Positions 10,122 through 18,775 of a stretch of 26,250 nucleotides of DNA are shown here, one piece after another; position 1 is the stretch's first letter, and every line of letters starts with the position of its first letter. The notes under the pieces were generated by a model, which was given only the letters and a program-made list of their open reading frames with translations, was not told where the DNA came from and ran no database searches. Location: NCBI GenBank assembly GCA_000434435.1, contig FR895524.1, positions 1 through 26,250 of the forward strand, in the 5' to 3' direction. This stretch comes from Firmicutes bacterium CAG:475 (lineage in GTDB: Bacteria > Bacillota > Clostridia > Christensenellales > CAG-917). Made by a program: the position numbers and the translations under genes.

Positions 10122-10466
10122 ATGATTGACGACGTTTTGAAAGAGATAAGAGAAGCCGAAGCGCAAGCGGACGAAATCGTAAGCGAGGCGCAAAACAAGG
10201 CGAAACAAATCGTGCAACAGGCGGAAATCGATGCCGAGAAGCAGAAAAAAGCCACTGTTTTGCAATGCCGCGACGACAGACGCGTCGCGCTTGACAAAGC
10301 GGAAGCAAACGCGCAAAAAAAGCGCGACGAAATCCTCAAAAAAGGACAAAAATCCGCGGACGAACTTGCAATGGACCACAACCTTGCCGCAAGCGAAAAG
10401 GCAAGCGAGCTTTGCAACGCTCTCGTTGAAAAATACTGTGGCAAAAAAGAAACAATCGAAGAATAA
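10122..10466 (+). CDS. ntpF: V-type ATPase peripheral stalk subunit (NtpF / AhaH / G-type)
   Basis: 114 residues, almost entirely charged heptad-like helix rich in Glu, Lys, Ala and Gln, as expected for the V-ATPase peripheral stalk subunit that pairs with NtpE to form the stator. It starts with MIDDVLKEIREAE, typical of the family. The assignment rests on the coiled-coil composition together with position: it is the first gene of an operon with the gene order of E. hirae ntpFIKECGABD. It begins 3 nt after the rpiB stop, with GGTGAG just upstream as a weak ribosome site, so translation is probably coupled to rpiB. The sequence alone is low in complexity; context makes the call firm. Confidence 0.85.
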   Translation: MIDDVLKEIREAEAQADEIVSEAQNKAKQIVQQAEIDAEKQKKATVLQCRDDRRVALDKAEANAQKKRDEILKKGQKSADELAMDHNLAASEKASELCNALVEKYCGKKETIEE

Positions 10467-10487
10467 ACTTGACTGCATCATCGGATT

Positions 10488-12512
10488 ATGATTGTTGAAA
10501 TGAAAAAACTGGTGCTCGTCGCGCATAAGTCGGACAGGCACAAATTGTTCAAGGCGCTTCAACGCACAAAAAACGTTGAAATCGCAAAAACGCACGATAT
10601 GGACGATACCGTGCGACTTGACAATTCCGCATCTTGCGAGCGCATCAAGGCGCAAATTGCAAGGATAGATTTTGCATTCTCCTATTTGAGAGGACAAAAG
10701 AAACTTGCCGAAAAGTTTGCAAAAGAGACAGAAAAGAGCGAACGCCCTTACATTTATACGCCAATCAAAACTCCGCCCCTTGCCAAAATCGAGAGGATGA
10801 GTTTTGACGATTTTGACCTCATCGACACAAAAGAAGTCGAGCTTATGGCGAACGTTGCCGATCTTGAAGAAATCAATTTAAGACAAAAAGAGATAGCGGC
10901 TCAAAAAGCAAGCATAAAGGAAGAAATCGAGGAGCACAAAGTCTATTCTTCTTTGCGCAAGCCCTATTCTTTCTACAAAAACGGAGAAAAAACGTCCGTG
11001 TTTTTGGGCTGTATTCCGTCGCAAAACGTGCTTGCCTTGCAAAAGTATCAAGAGGAAAACGAGTGCGTTTACGTCGAGTTTTTGAAAGAAGGCAAAGCGC
11101 AACCCGTCGTTGCCGTTGCAACAAACGACGTTGCCGACGCGCTTTCTTTCGAGCTTCAATCCCTTGAATTTGTCCGCGCGTCAGTCAACGACGATATGAC
11201 GCCGCTTGAAAATATCGTAAAACTCAAAGAAAAACTTGACGAGCTCGAAGAGGAAACTTTCGAACTTACGACGCGCGCTCTCGTAAAAGAGATGTATATT
11301 GCCGATTTCAAGACGCTTTACGATTATTATCTCGTTCAGCTCGACAAATACTCCGCGCTTGACGGATTTGCGGCAACAAAGCGCAGTTTTGTGATGGAGG
11401 CGTGGTATCCCGCCGAGTTCGAGGAGGAGTTGAAAACTCTGCTTGACGAGATGGGCGACACCGTCGTTTATGAGTTTGAAGAGCCGAAAGAGGACGAAAT
11501 CGTCCCTACCTATGTCAAAAACAGCAAGATAGTCGAGCCGTATCAAGACATCACCAATATGTACAGCGCGCCCAACTATTTTTCCGATCTCGATCCCAAT
11601 CCCGTCATGTCCTTCTTCTATTTCTTGCTTTTCGGCATGATGATTGCCGACGCGGCATACGGCATTTTGCTTGCGCTTGGCGGATTTATCGTCTATGCAA
11701 TCAAAAAACCCGTTCCGGGCAAGGGCAGATTGTTGCTCATCATCGGCATGGGCGGTATATCCACAATCGTATGGGGCGCGATATTCGGCGGTTGGTTCGG
11801 TCTTGACATATCGGGCACGTTCCTTGAAAAACTTCAACTTGTCAAACCGCTTGACGGCAACGGGCCGCTCTATTTGCTCGGCATATCCTTTGCGCTCGGC
11901 TTTGTGCATATTTGGTTTGGTATGCTGATGAACGCAATCAACCTCATTCGCAAAAAACGTCCCCTCGACGCATTTTTCGAGGTCGGAACTTGGTATCTGA
12001 TTTTTGCGGGTATCCTTATGTTTGCGCTCTCGCTTTTGTTCTTCAAACAAATCTCCGCACTTAAATGGACGGGCATAGGCCTTATGGCAGGCGGCGCACT
12101 CTTGCTTGTTGTGGGCAACACGAGGGGCAAAAAAGGCGTGAAAAAGGTCACATCCTTCCTCACGGGTTTCGGCAAACTTTACGACGGCGTAAACATACTC
12201 TCGGACGTTCTTTCCTATGCGCGTTTGTTCGGTTTGGGACTTTCGGGCAGCGTCGTTGCGCTTGTTGTCAATCAAATATGTTCGGTTGTTTTGGGATTGT
12301 TCCCGACAAACCTGATTGCAATAGGATATATCCTCTGCGTGCCGATATTCCTTGTCGGGCACATCTTCAACATTGGCATCTCGACACTTGGCGCATACGT
12401 GCATAATTGCAGATTGCAATATATCGAATTTTTCGGCAAATTCTACGAGGGTTGCGGACATGTGTTCGTACCTTTCGGAACAAAAACTAAATACACATAC
12501 TTGGAAAAGTAG
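10488..12512 (+). CDS. ntpI: V-type ATPase subunit I (membrane a-type subunit)
   Basis: 674 residues, close to the usual ~650. The N-terminal ~360 residues form the cytoplasmic half with coiled-coil stretches that contacts the stator. The C-terminal half has about seven or eight membrane helices, beginning near VMSFFYFLLFGMMIADAAYG. The strongly conserved SYARLFGLGLSG segment contains Arg579, the family's arginine facing the c-ring glutamate; a second conserved Arg lies in NCRLQYIEFFGKFYEG near the C-terminus. The subunit forms the ion half-channels of the Vo motor. The start MIVEMKKL is family-like; its ribosome site is weak, which fits coupling to the gene 21 nt upstream. Its stop codon overlaps the Shine-Dalgarno site of ntpK. 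Confidence 0.95.
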   Translation: MIVEMKKLVLVAHKSDRHKLFKALQRTKNVEIAKTHDMDDTVRLDNSASCERIKAQIARIDFAFSYLRGQKKLAEKFAKETEKSERPYIYTPIKTPPLAKIERMSFDDFDLIDTKEVELMANVADLEEINLRQKEIAAQKASIKEEIEEHKVYSSLRKPYSFYKNGEKTSVFLGCIPSQNVLALQKYQEENECVYVEFLKEGKAQPVVAVATNDVADALSFELQSLEFVRASVNDDMTPLENIVKLKEKLDELEEETFELTTRALVKEMYIADFKTLYDYYLVQLDKYSALDGFAATKRSFVMEAWYPAEFEEELKTLLDEMGDTVVYEFEEPKEDEIVPTYVKNSKIVEPYQDITNMYSAPNYFSDLDPNPVMSFFYFLLFGMMIADAAYGILLALGGFIVYAIKKPVPGKGRLLLIIGMGGISTIVWGAIFGGWFGLDISGTFLEKLQLVKPLDGNGPLYLLGISFALGFVHIWFGMLMNAINLIRKKRPLDAFFEVGTWYLIFAGILMFALSLLFFKQISALKWTGIGLMAGGALLLVVGNTRGKKGVKKVTSFLTGFGKLYDGVNILSDVLSYARLFGLGLSGSVVALVVNQICSVVLGLFPTNLIAIGYILCVPIFLVGHIFNIGISTLGAYVHNCRLQYIEFFGKFYEGCGHVFVPFGTKTKYTYLEK

Positions 12513-12516
12513 GAGG
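12511..12516 (+). promoter_or_regulatory. Strong Shine-Dalgarno site of ntpK
   Basis: A perfect AGGAGG overlaps the ntpI stop codon (12510-12512) and lies 7 nt from the ntpK ATG. With the AAGGAGG ahead of ntpB it is the clearest ribosome site in the operon, which would suit a subunit needed in about ten copies per pump. Confidence 0.8.
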
Positions 12517-12523
12517 TAGTTAT

Positions 12524-13045
12524 ATGGGTAATTTCACACTTGGGACTTGGATCGCCATTATCGGCGCGGTGTTTGCGGCAGCAATGGCAGGCGTCGGTTC
12601 TGCAATCGGCGTCGGAACGGCAGGTAAAGCCGCAGCAGGCGTCACTTCAGAGGATCCGGATAAGTTTTCCAAATGTTTGGTCTTGCAACTTTTGCCGGGC
12701 ACACAAGGCATCTACGGCTTGCTCGTGGCGTTCTTGGTGTTTGTCAAAATTGACCTTTTTGGCGAGGTGGCAAGAATTTCCGTCAGCGGCGGTCTTGGTT
12801 TGATGGCGGCGTGCCTGCCTATGGCAATCGTAGGTTTGATAAGTGCGCTTTATCAATCAAAAGTCGCATGCAGCGGTATCGCACTCGTTGCAAAACGTCC
12901 CGAAGAAAGCGGCAAAGCAATCATCTTGACGGTTATGGTTGAAACCTACGCTGTTTTGGCACTTCTCGTTTCTCTTCTCGGCGTCATGATGCCCGCAACG
13001 GAATCTCTCCTCGAAGCAACTGCAAGCGCAGCACTCATCGCATAA
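12524..13045 (+). CDS. ntpK: V-type ATPase subunit K (c-ring rotor), Na+-type
   Basis: 173 residues with four membrane helices from two fused c-like hairpins; it forms the rotor ring. All five residues that hold Na+ in the E. hirae NtpK structure have counterparts: Leu57, Thr60 and Gln61 in LQLLPGTQGIYG, Gln111 in LYQSKVACSG, and the essential Glu140 in MVETYAV. The first hairpin carries no carboxylate, as in E. hirae. The predicted ion is therefore Na+, although a Na+-type site can bind H+ under some conditions. The C-terminus is about 15 residues longer than in E. hirae (SLLEATASAALIA). It sits between ntpI and ntpE with a perfect AGGAGG. Confidence 0.95.
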   Translation: MGNFTLGTWIAIIGAVFAAAMAGVGSAIGVGTAGKAAAGVTSEDPDKFSKCLVLQLLPGTQGIYGLLVAFLVFVKIDLFGEVARISVSGGLGLMAACLPMAIVGLISALYQSKVACSGIALVAKRPEESGKAIILTVMVETYAVLALLVSLLGVMMPATESLLEATASAALIA

Positions 13046-13053
13046 AAGTTTTT

Positions 13054-13629
13054 ATGAGCAAAGAAGCGATTGTTGAAAAAATAATATCCGACGCGCATCT
13101 GAGGGCGGATGCTATCATCGGTGAGGCAAACGCCAAAGCCGACGAGGTCATTTCCGTGGCGGCAGAAGAGTGCAAGGCGTATTTGTACAATTTCAAGGCG
13201 GAAACCGACAAAATGGTTTTCGACGTTGAAGCACGCTCCAAAACGGTTGCAGAGTTGGACGCCAAAAAGCTCGCTCTCGCGGCAAAGACAAAGGTTTTGG
13301 ACGTCGTGTACGAGCGCACGTTGGACAATTTGAGAAACCTCGACAAAGACACGTATTCCGAGCTTATTTTTGCCATGCTTCAAAACGCCAAGGACGGCGA
13401 CGTCGTGACTATATCCAAAAGAGAAAAGGATATCGTCACAACAGAATCGCTTGCGCAATTCGCAAAAGAAAAGGGAATTTCCCTCACTCTTTCGGACAAG
13501 CTCGGCGATTTTGACGGCGGCGTGATTTTGAGCGAGAACGGAGTTGACAAAAATTTCACTTTCGAGATTGAAGTCGCACTTCTCAAAGAGCAAACGGAAG
13601 CAAACGTAGCAAAGGAAATCTTCGGCTGA
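13054..13629 (+). CDS. ntpE: V-type ATPase subunit E (peripheral stalk)
   Basis: 191 residues, the usual size. The N-terminal half is a long Ala- and Glu-rich helix (IISDAHLRADAIIGEANAKA...) that pairs with NtpF in the stator. The C-terminal half is an alpha/beta head with the family-like GGVIL stretch ('GDFDGGVILSENG'), which binds the top of the catalytic A3B3 hexamer. It starts 8 nt after ntpK and has no clear ribosome site, so it probably relies on ribosomes from ntpK. The stop lies 1 nt before ntpC. Confidence 0.92.
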   Translation: MSKEAIVEKIISDAHLRADAIIGEANAKADEVISVAAEECKAYLYNFKAETDKMVFDVEARSKTVAELDAKKLALAAKTKVLDVVYERTLDNLRNLDKDTYSELIFAMLQNAKDGDVVTISKREKDIVTTESLAQFAKEKGISLTLSDKLGDFDGGVILSENGVDKNFTFEIEVALLKEQTEANVAKEIFG

Positions 13630-13630
13630 T

Positions 13631-14593
13631 ATGTCATACAAATTTCTGTATCAAAACGCCCAAATAAAAAGCAGAGAAAGCAAACTTCTCACTCAACAAG
13701 GAGTGCAGAGGCTTCTCGACGCGTCCGACGCAAAGGAAGCGTCGAGAGCTCTTGCCGAACTCGGCTTTGGGACGGACGGCGAAAACTTCGACGTCGTTTT
13801 CAAGCGTGCGGAAGAAGAAAACGTCGCTCTTCTGAAAGAAATGAACGAGGGCGGCGCGCTTGATGCGTTTTTGATCGAGAACGATTATATCAACCTCAAA
13901 ATTTTGCTCAAAGCGTACGTTGCGGGAACAAACGCTCAAACTTTTGCCCCGAACGGACTTTTTGAAGTCGAAGCGTTGCAGACCGCAATAGAAACGGGTG
14001 AAGTTGCCGCTTTGCCTAGGCAAATGCAAGAGATTATTCTCAAAACGCAAGAGGGAATTGCAAGCGGCGAAATAAGCGCGCACAAACTGGACGTAGACGT
14101 TGACAAAACTCAATACGCACATCAACTCGAACTTTGCAAGAAGAGCGGAAAGATCGCAAAAGAGTATTTTGAAAAAAGAATAGACTACCTCAATATATCT
14201 TCTTTTGAGAGATCCAGACGGCTTAATCTTGATGTAGAGTTTTTTGAAGAGTGCTTTATCGAGGGCGGAAAGATTGCGCTTTCCACGCTTGAAAGCGTGT
14301 GGGAATTCCATGGCGACGATTTGCTCGCGCCGTTCAAGCAAACTTGCTATTTCGAGGACGTAAAGACGCTCGACGAAGGCGGAAAACTCGTTGTTTTCGA
14401 AGCGAAAAGCGACAACGCTTTGCTCAAACTGTGGAAGGAAGAAAAGGACGATTTGTATTCGATCTCGCCTATCGTAGCCTTCTATATGAGCAGAAAAACC
14501 GAACTTAAAATCGCAAAACTCATCGTGGCAGGCGTGAAAAATCACGTTGCGCCGCAAATAATCAAAGAAAGGATGCGTGAACTCTATGCGTGA
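13631..14593 (+). CDS. ntpC: V-type ATPase subunit C (central stalk-rotor connector)
   Basis: 320 residues, close to the ~330 typical of the family. It is mostly helical and begins MSYKFLYQNAQIKSRESKLL, which resembles the Y..aR.RaresLL opening of NtpC/AtpC. The funnel-shaped subunit links the central shaft (D and F subunits) to the membrane c-ring, and the order E-C-G in the operon supports the call. Its ATG lies 1 nt after the ntpE stop and its own stop overlaps the next start by 8 nt, so translational coupling is likely on both sides. Confidence 0.92.
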   Translation: MSYKFLYQNAQIKSRESKLLTQQGVQRLLDASDAKEASRALAELGFGTDGENFDVVFKRAEEENVALLKEMNEGGALDAFLIENDYINLKILLKAYVAGTNAQTFAPNGLFEVEALQTAIETGEVAALPRQMQEIILKTQEGIASGEISAHKLDVDVDKTQYAHQLELCKKSGKIAKEYFEKRIDYLNISSFERSRRLNLDVEFFEECFIEGGKIALSTLESVWEFHGDDLLAPFKQTCYFEDVKTLDEGGKLVVFEAKSDNALLKLWKEEKDDLYSISPIVAFYMSRKTELKIAKLIVAGVKNHVAPQIIKERMRELYA

Positions 14594-14915
14594 CAATGCA
14601 ATCGCAGTGTGCGGTGACAAAGACAGCGTGCTTGCATTCAAGGCAATCGGCCTTGACGTTTTCTGCGTGGACGACGAGTATCAGGCAAGAGACACTATTC
14701 ATGCGCTTGCAAGGAAGTATTCCGTCATTTTCGTTACGGAAAAAGTTGCTTTGCAAGCCGAAACGCTTATCAACCGTTACAAATCCCGTCCCTATCCCGT
14801 CATCGTGCCTATACCGTCGGCAGAGGGCAACAAGGGCGTGGGGCTTGCAGGCATAAAAGCCAACGTGGAAAAGGCGATAGGCGCAGACATATTATTCGAC
14901 AAAGAGAACAAATAA
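14586..14915 (+). CDS. ntpG: V-type ATPase subunit F (NtpG, central stalk)
   Basis: 109 residues with a Rossmann-like fold. The family marks are the N-terminal VCGDKDSVLAFKAIGLDVF, the middle VIFVTEKVAL, and PVIVPIPSAEG near the end. It binds the D subunit in the rotating shaft. The ATG at 14586 overlaps the ntpC stop region by 8 nt. An in-frame GTG at 14577 is possible but only 3 nt from the AAGGA at 14569-14573, while the ATG lies 12 nt away; the ATG gives the more usual N-terminus. The name follows E. hirae, where ntpG encodes the F-type subunit. Confidence 0.92.
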   Translation: MRDNAIAVCGDKDSVLAFKAIGLDVFCVDDEYQARDTIHALARKYSVIFVTEKVALQAETLINRYKSRPYPVIVPIPSAEGNKGVGLAGIKANVEKAIGADILFDKENK

Positions 14916-14925
14916 GAGGACGAAA

Positions 14926-16689
14926 ATGGAAACTGGAAAAATCGTAAAGGTATCCGGACCGTTGATTGTTGCAGAGGGCATGTCCCAATGCAAAATGTAC
15001 GACGTGGTTCACGTGAGCGAAAAGAAACTCATCGGTGAAGTTATAGAACTTCGCGGCGACCGCGCGTCCATACAGGTTTATGAAGAAACGAGCGGACTCG
15101 GCCCCGGCGAAAACGTATATTCGACGGGCGCGCCCCTTTCCGTCGAGCTTGCCCCCGGTCTTATCGAGGGCATATACGACGGTATTCAAAGACCGCTTGC
15201 AAAACTCAAAGAAGTGGCGGGCAATCGTATCGAAAGAGGCGTGTATCTTCCCGCAGTAGACCATGAAAAGAAGTGGACTTTCGAGCCGAAAGTTACCGTG
15301 GGCGACAGCGTCGAGAGCGGCAGCGTGCTCGGCGTCGTGCAAGAAAACGTCCTTGTTTTGCACAAAATCATGACTCCTTACGGCGTAAAAGGCGTCGTCA
15401 AGGAAATCAAGCAAGGCGACTTTACCGTTGACGAAACAATTTGCGTCGTCGAAACGGAAAAGGGCGACGTCAACGTCGCCATGCTTCAAAAGTGGCCCGT
15501 CAGAAAGGGCAGACCTTACCGTGAAAAACTTTCGCCGAAAGCTCCGCTCGTCACGGGACAAAGAGTCATCGACACGCTTTTCCCGATTGCAAAGGGCGGC
15601 GTTGCGGCAGTCCCCGGTCCGTTCGGAAGCGGCAAAACCGTCGTGCAACACCAACTTGCAAAGTGGGCGGACGCGGACATCATCGTGTACGTCGGTTGCG
15701 GCGAGCGCGGAAACGAAATGACGGACGTTCTCAACGAGTTCCCGACGCTTATCGACCCCAAGAGCGGTCAACCGCTTATGAAACGCACCGTGCTTATCGC
15801 AAACACTTCGGATATGCCCGTTGCCGCGCGTGAAGCGTCGATATACACCGGCATCACCATTGCGGAATATTTCAGAGATATGGGCTATTCGGTGGCAATC
15901 ATGGCAGACTCCACTTCCCGTTGGGCAGAGGCTCTTCGCGAAATGAGCGGTCGTCTTGAAGAAATGCCCGGTGAAGAGGGCTATCCCGCCTACCTCAGCT
16001 CTCGCCTTGCGGAATTTTACGAAAGAGCAGGCATCGTCAAAGTTTTGGGACAAGAAAACACCGTCGGTTCGATTACGGCAATCGGCGCGGTTTCGCCTCC
16101 CGGCGGCGACTTGTCCGAGCCCGTATCGCAAGCAACGTTGCGTATAGTCAAAGTGTTCTGGGGACTTAGTGCGTCGCTTGCTTACAAACGTCACTTCCCG
16201 GCAGTCGATTGGCTCACCAGCTATTCGCTTTACGCAGAACGTCTCGGCGAATGGTACACCGACAACGTTGACGAAGAGTGGATGAAATTGCGCGCAAAGT
16301 GCATGCGTATATTGCAAGAAGAGGCGCAACTCGACGAAATCGTAAGACTCGTCGGTATGGACGCACTTTCTCCCGAAAATCGTCTGACTATGGAAACGGC
16401 AAAGTCCATAAGAGAGGACTATTTGCACCAGAACGCTTTCCACGAAGTCGACACGTTCTCGTCCCTCCGCAAGCAAGAGTATATGCTCCGTCTTATCCTC
16501 ACGTTCGATGAGCTTGCAAAAGACGCGCTTACAAAGAACGTGGACATCGAGGACGTGCTCGAACTCGGCGTAAGAGAACAAATCGGCAGAGCTAAGTATA
16601 TCCCCGAAAGCGAAATGAACAAATTTGACGAAATTCTTGCCGAAATCAAGAGCGAAATGCGCGCTCTCACTGACGAAGGAGGCATGTGA
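14926..16689 (+). CDS. ntpA: V-type ATPase catalytic subunit A
   Basis: 587 residues, the normal length. This is the nucleotide-hydrolysing subunit of the V1 head. The Walker A loop GPFGSGKTV is at residues 231-239 with Lys237. The catalytic Glu260 lies in GCGERGNE and the Walker B region in YSVAIMADSTSRWAEALRE. The insertion or bulge domain that distinguishes A subunits from F1 beta occupies roughly residues 110-185. AGAGGA lies upstream of the ATG, and the gene starts 10 nt after ntpG. Its TGA shares one base with the ntpB ATG (TGATG). Confidence 0.98.
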   Translation: METGKIVKVSGPLIVAEGMSQCKMYDVVHVSEKKLIGEVIELRGDRASIQVYEETSGLGPGENVYSTGAPLSVELAPGLIEGIYDGIQRPLAKLKEVAGNRIERGVYLPAVDHEKKWTFEPKVTVGDSVESGSVLGVVQENVLVLHKIMTPYGVKGVVKEIKQGDFTVDETICVVETEKGDVNVAMLQKWPVRKGRPYREKLSPKAPLVTGQRVIDTLFPIAKGGVAAVPGPFGSGKTVVQHQLAKWADADIIVYVGCGERGNEMTDVLNEFPTLIDPKSGQPLMKRTVLIANTSDMPVAAREASIYTGITIAEYFRDMGYSVAIMADSTSRWAEALREMSGRLEEMPGEEGYPAYLSSRLAEFYERAGIVKVLGQENTVGSITAIGAVSPPGGDLSEPVSQATLRIVKVFWGLSASLAYKRHFPAVDWLTSYSLYAERLGEWYTDNVDEEWMKLRAKCMRILQEEAQLDEIVRLVGMDALSPENRLTMETAKSIREDYLHQNAFHEVDTFSSLRKQEYMLRLILTFDELAKDALTKNVDIEDVLELGVREQIGRAKYIPESEMNKFDEILAEIKSEMRALTDEGGM

Positions 16690-18074
16690 TGTTAAAAGAA
16701 TACAACACCATAAGAGAAATTGTCGGCCCGCTTATGCTCGTTGAGGGCGTTGAGGGCGTCAAATATAACGAACTTGTCGAGATAAGACAGGAAAACGGCG
16801 AAGTCAGAAGCGGCAAAGTGCTTGAAATCAACCGCGACAAAGCTCTCGTGCAGCTTTTCGAGGCGTCGCAAGGCATAAAAATGGCAACTTCGAAGGCGAG
16901 ATTCCTCGGCCACGGCATCGAACTCGGCGTGAGCGAAGATATGCTGGGCAGAGTTTTTGACGGCATGGGCAGACCGCGCGACGGCGGCGCACCCATTATC
17001 CCCGAAATGAAACTCGACATCAACGGTCAACCGATAAACCCCGTTGCGCGCGACTATCCCAACGAGTTTATTCAAACGGGTATAAGCGCAATCGACGGTT
17101 TGAACACGCTTGTCAGAGGTCAAAAACTTCCCGTGTTTTCGATGTCGGGTATGCCGCATGCCGAACTTGCGGCGCAAATCGCAAGACAGGCAAAAGTTTT
17201 GGGCAGCGACGCAAAATTCGCAGTCGTGTTTGCGGCAGTCGGTATCACTTTTGAAGAAGCGGACTTTTTTATCAGCGATTTCAGAAAGACGGGCGCAATC
17301 GAAAGAGCTGTCATGTTCATCAACCTTGCAAACGATCCCGCAGTCGAGCGTATTTCCACGCCTCGTATGGCGTTGACGGCGGCGGAATACCTTGCGTTTG
17401 AAAAGGATATGCACGTTTTGGTCATCACCACCGACATCACCAACTACGCAGAAGCGTTGCGCGAGGTTTCGGCGGCAAGAAAGGAAGTTCCCGGCAGACG
17501 CGGATACCCCGGCTATATGTACACCGACCTTGCAAGCATGTACGAGCGTGCCGGCAGAATCGTGGGAAAGAAAGGCTCTATCACTCAAATTCCTATTCTC
17601 ACTATGCCCGAGGACGACAAGACGCACCCCATTCCCGACCTTACCGGTTACATCACGGAGGGGCAAATCATCATTTCGCGTGAACTTTACAAGAAAGGCA
17701 TCGTGCCGCCCATCGACGTTTTGCCGTCCTTGTCGCGTCTGAAAGACAAGGGCATAGGCAAGGGCAAGACGAGAGAAGATCACGCCGACACCATGAACCA
17801 ACTTTTCAGTGCGTACGCGCAAGGAAAAGAAGCAAAGGAATTGAGCTCCATTCTCGGCGACGCCGCTCTTACCGAAACGGATAAGAAGTACGCAAAATTT
17901 GCCGATGAGTTTGAAAAACAATACGTATCGCAAGGCTTCGACGTCAATCGCGATATAGAAGAAACGCTTGATTTGGGCTGGAAACTCCTCAAAATATTGC
18001 CCAAGAGCGAACTTAAACGTATCCGCGACGAGTATATCGAAAAATACCTCGAAAAAGACGAGGAAGAAAAATAA
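16689..18074 (+). CDS. ntpB: V-type ATPase regulatory subunit B
   Basis: 461 residues. It is the non-catalytic partner of subunit A: the Walker loop is degenerate (SMSGMPHAELAAQIARQAK), with no GK[ST]. The arginine finger that completes the catalytic site of the neighbouring A subunit is Arg350 in LPSLSRL, at the same number as in E. hirae NtpB. The start is placed at the ATG at 16689, because AAGGAGG (16676-16682) is 6 nt upstream and it overlaps the ntpA stop by one base. The GTG immediately before it (16686) would be only 3 nt from the site. A and B should be made in equal amounts, consistent with this coupling. Confidence 0.97.
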   Translation: MLKEYNTIREIVGPLMLVEGVEGVKYNELVEIRQENGEVRSGKVLEINRDKALVQLFEASQGIKMATSKARFLGHGIELGVSEDMLGRVFDGMGRPRDGGAPIIPEMKLDINGQPINPVARDYPNEFIQTGISAIDGLNTLVRGQKLPVFSMSGMPHAELAAQIARQAKVLGSDAKFAVVFAAVGITFEEADFFISDFRKTGAIERAVMFINLANDPAVERISTPRMALTAAEYLAFEKDMHVLVITTDITNYAEALREVSAARKEVPGRRGYPGYMYTDLASMYERAGRIVGKKGSITQIPILTMPEDDKTHPIPDLTGYITEGQIIISRELYKKGIVPPIDVLPSLSRLKDKGIGKGKTREDHADTMNQLFSAYAQGKEAKELSSILGDAALTETDKKYAKFADEFEKQYVSQGFDVNRDIEETLDLGWKLLKILPKSELKRIRDEYIEKYLEKDEEEK

Positions 18075-18076
18075 TC

Positions 18077-18718
18077 ATGAGCAAACTCAACGTAAACCCA
18101 ACCAGAATGGAATTGAGACGGCTCAAAAACCGTCTTAAAACCGCAACGAGAGGCCACAAACTCTTGAAGGATAAATCTGACGAAATGATACGTCAGTTTA
18201 TGCTTTACGTGCGCGAAAACAAGCGTTTGAGAGAGGAAGTGGAAGAGGAACTGGGCGATTCGCTCAAATCCTTTATGCTCGCGCGTGCGGTGTCCAGCGA
18301 CGCTGTGATAGAAGAGGCAATCGCAATGCCCTCGGCAAAAGTCACGCTCGAAACGTCCTCAAAAAACGTCATGAGCGTCAACGTGCCCGTTTTCACCGTC
18401 ACGGAAGGGGAAAGCAAAGACTTGTATCCGTATTCGTTTGCAAGCGTCACGAGCGAGCTTGACAGCTCCATATCTTCGCTCACCGAATTGTTGCCCAAAC
18501 TTTTGAAACTTGCGGAAGTTGAAAAGACGTGCAATATGCTTGCCGACGAGATCGAAAAGAACAGGCGCAGAGTCAACGCGCTCGAATACGTTATGATTCC
18601 GCAGCTGGAAGAAACCATAAAGTACATCGTCATGAAGCTCGACGAAAACGAAAGAGGTGCGACAACGAGGCTTATGAAGGTCAAATCGATGCTCGAAGAA
18701 AGACAGGAACAAGAATAA
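18077..18718 (+). CDS. ntpD: V-type ATPase subunit D (central rotor shaft)
   Basis: 213 residues. The opening NVNPTRMELRRLKNRLKTATRGHKLLKDKSDEM is the hallmark of subunit D, whose two long helices form a coiled coil inside the A3B3 head; the matching C-terminal helix is LEYVMIPQLEETIKYIVMKLDENER. It starts 2 nt after ntpB. It is the last recognised ATPase gene here: the ntpH and ntpJ (potassium transport) genes that follow in E. hirae are absent. Confidence 0.96.
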   Translation: MSKLNVNPTRMELRRLKNRLKTATRGHKLLKDKSDEMIRQFMLYVRENKRLREEVEEELGDSLKSFMLARAVSSDAVIEEAIAMPSAKVTLETSSKNVMSVNVPVFTVTEGESKDLYPYSFASVTSELDSSISSLTELLPKLLKLAEVEKTCNMLADEIEKNRRRVNALEYVMIPQLEETIKYIVMKLDENERGATTRLMKVKSMLEERQEQE

Positions 18719-18735
18719 AATTTTGAATTACCATT

Positions 18736-18756
18736 CCGCTTGCCAAGTGCAGGCGG
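18736..18756 (+). other. Hairpin between ntpD and the DUF3737 gene
   Basis: CCGCTTGC (18736-18743) pairs with GCAGGCGG (18749-18756), 8 bp with one T-G, around a 5-nt loop. There is no immediate T-run, so it is not a convincing terminator. It could be an mRNA processing or stability element that sets the level of the last gene, or a leaky stop. Confidence 0.4.
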
Positions 18757-18775
18757 ATAGTATTTTGAGGATAAA

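Noticed and set aside
14809..16581. 590-codon open frame on the minus strand opposite ntpA
   Set aside because: It lies fully antisense to a highly conserved catalytic subunit and shows Cys/His/Arg-rich composition with no family resemblance. The same holds for the long frames at 11181-12461, 13634-14641 and 16692-17933.
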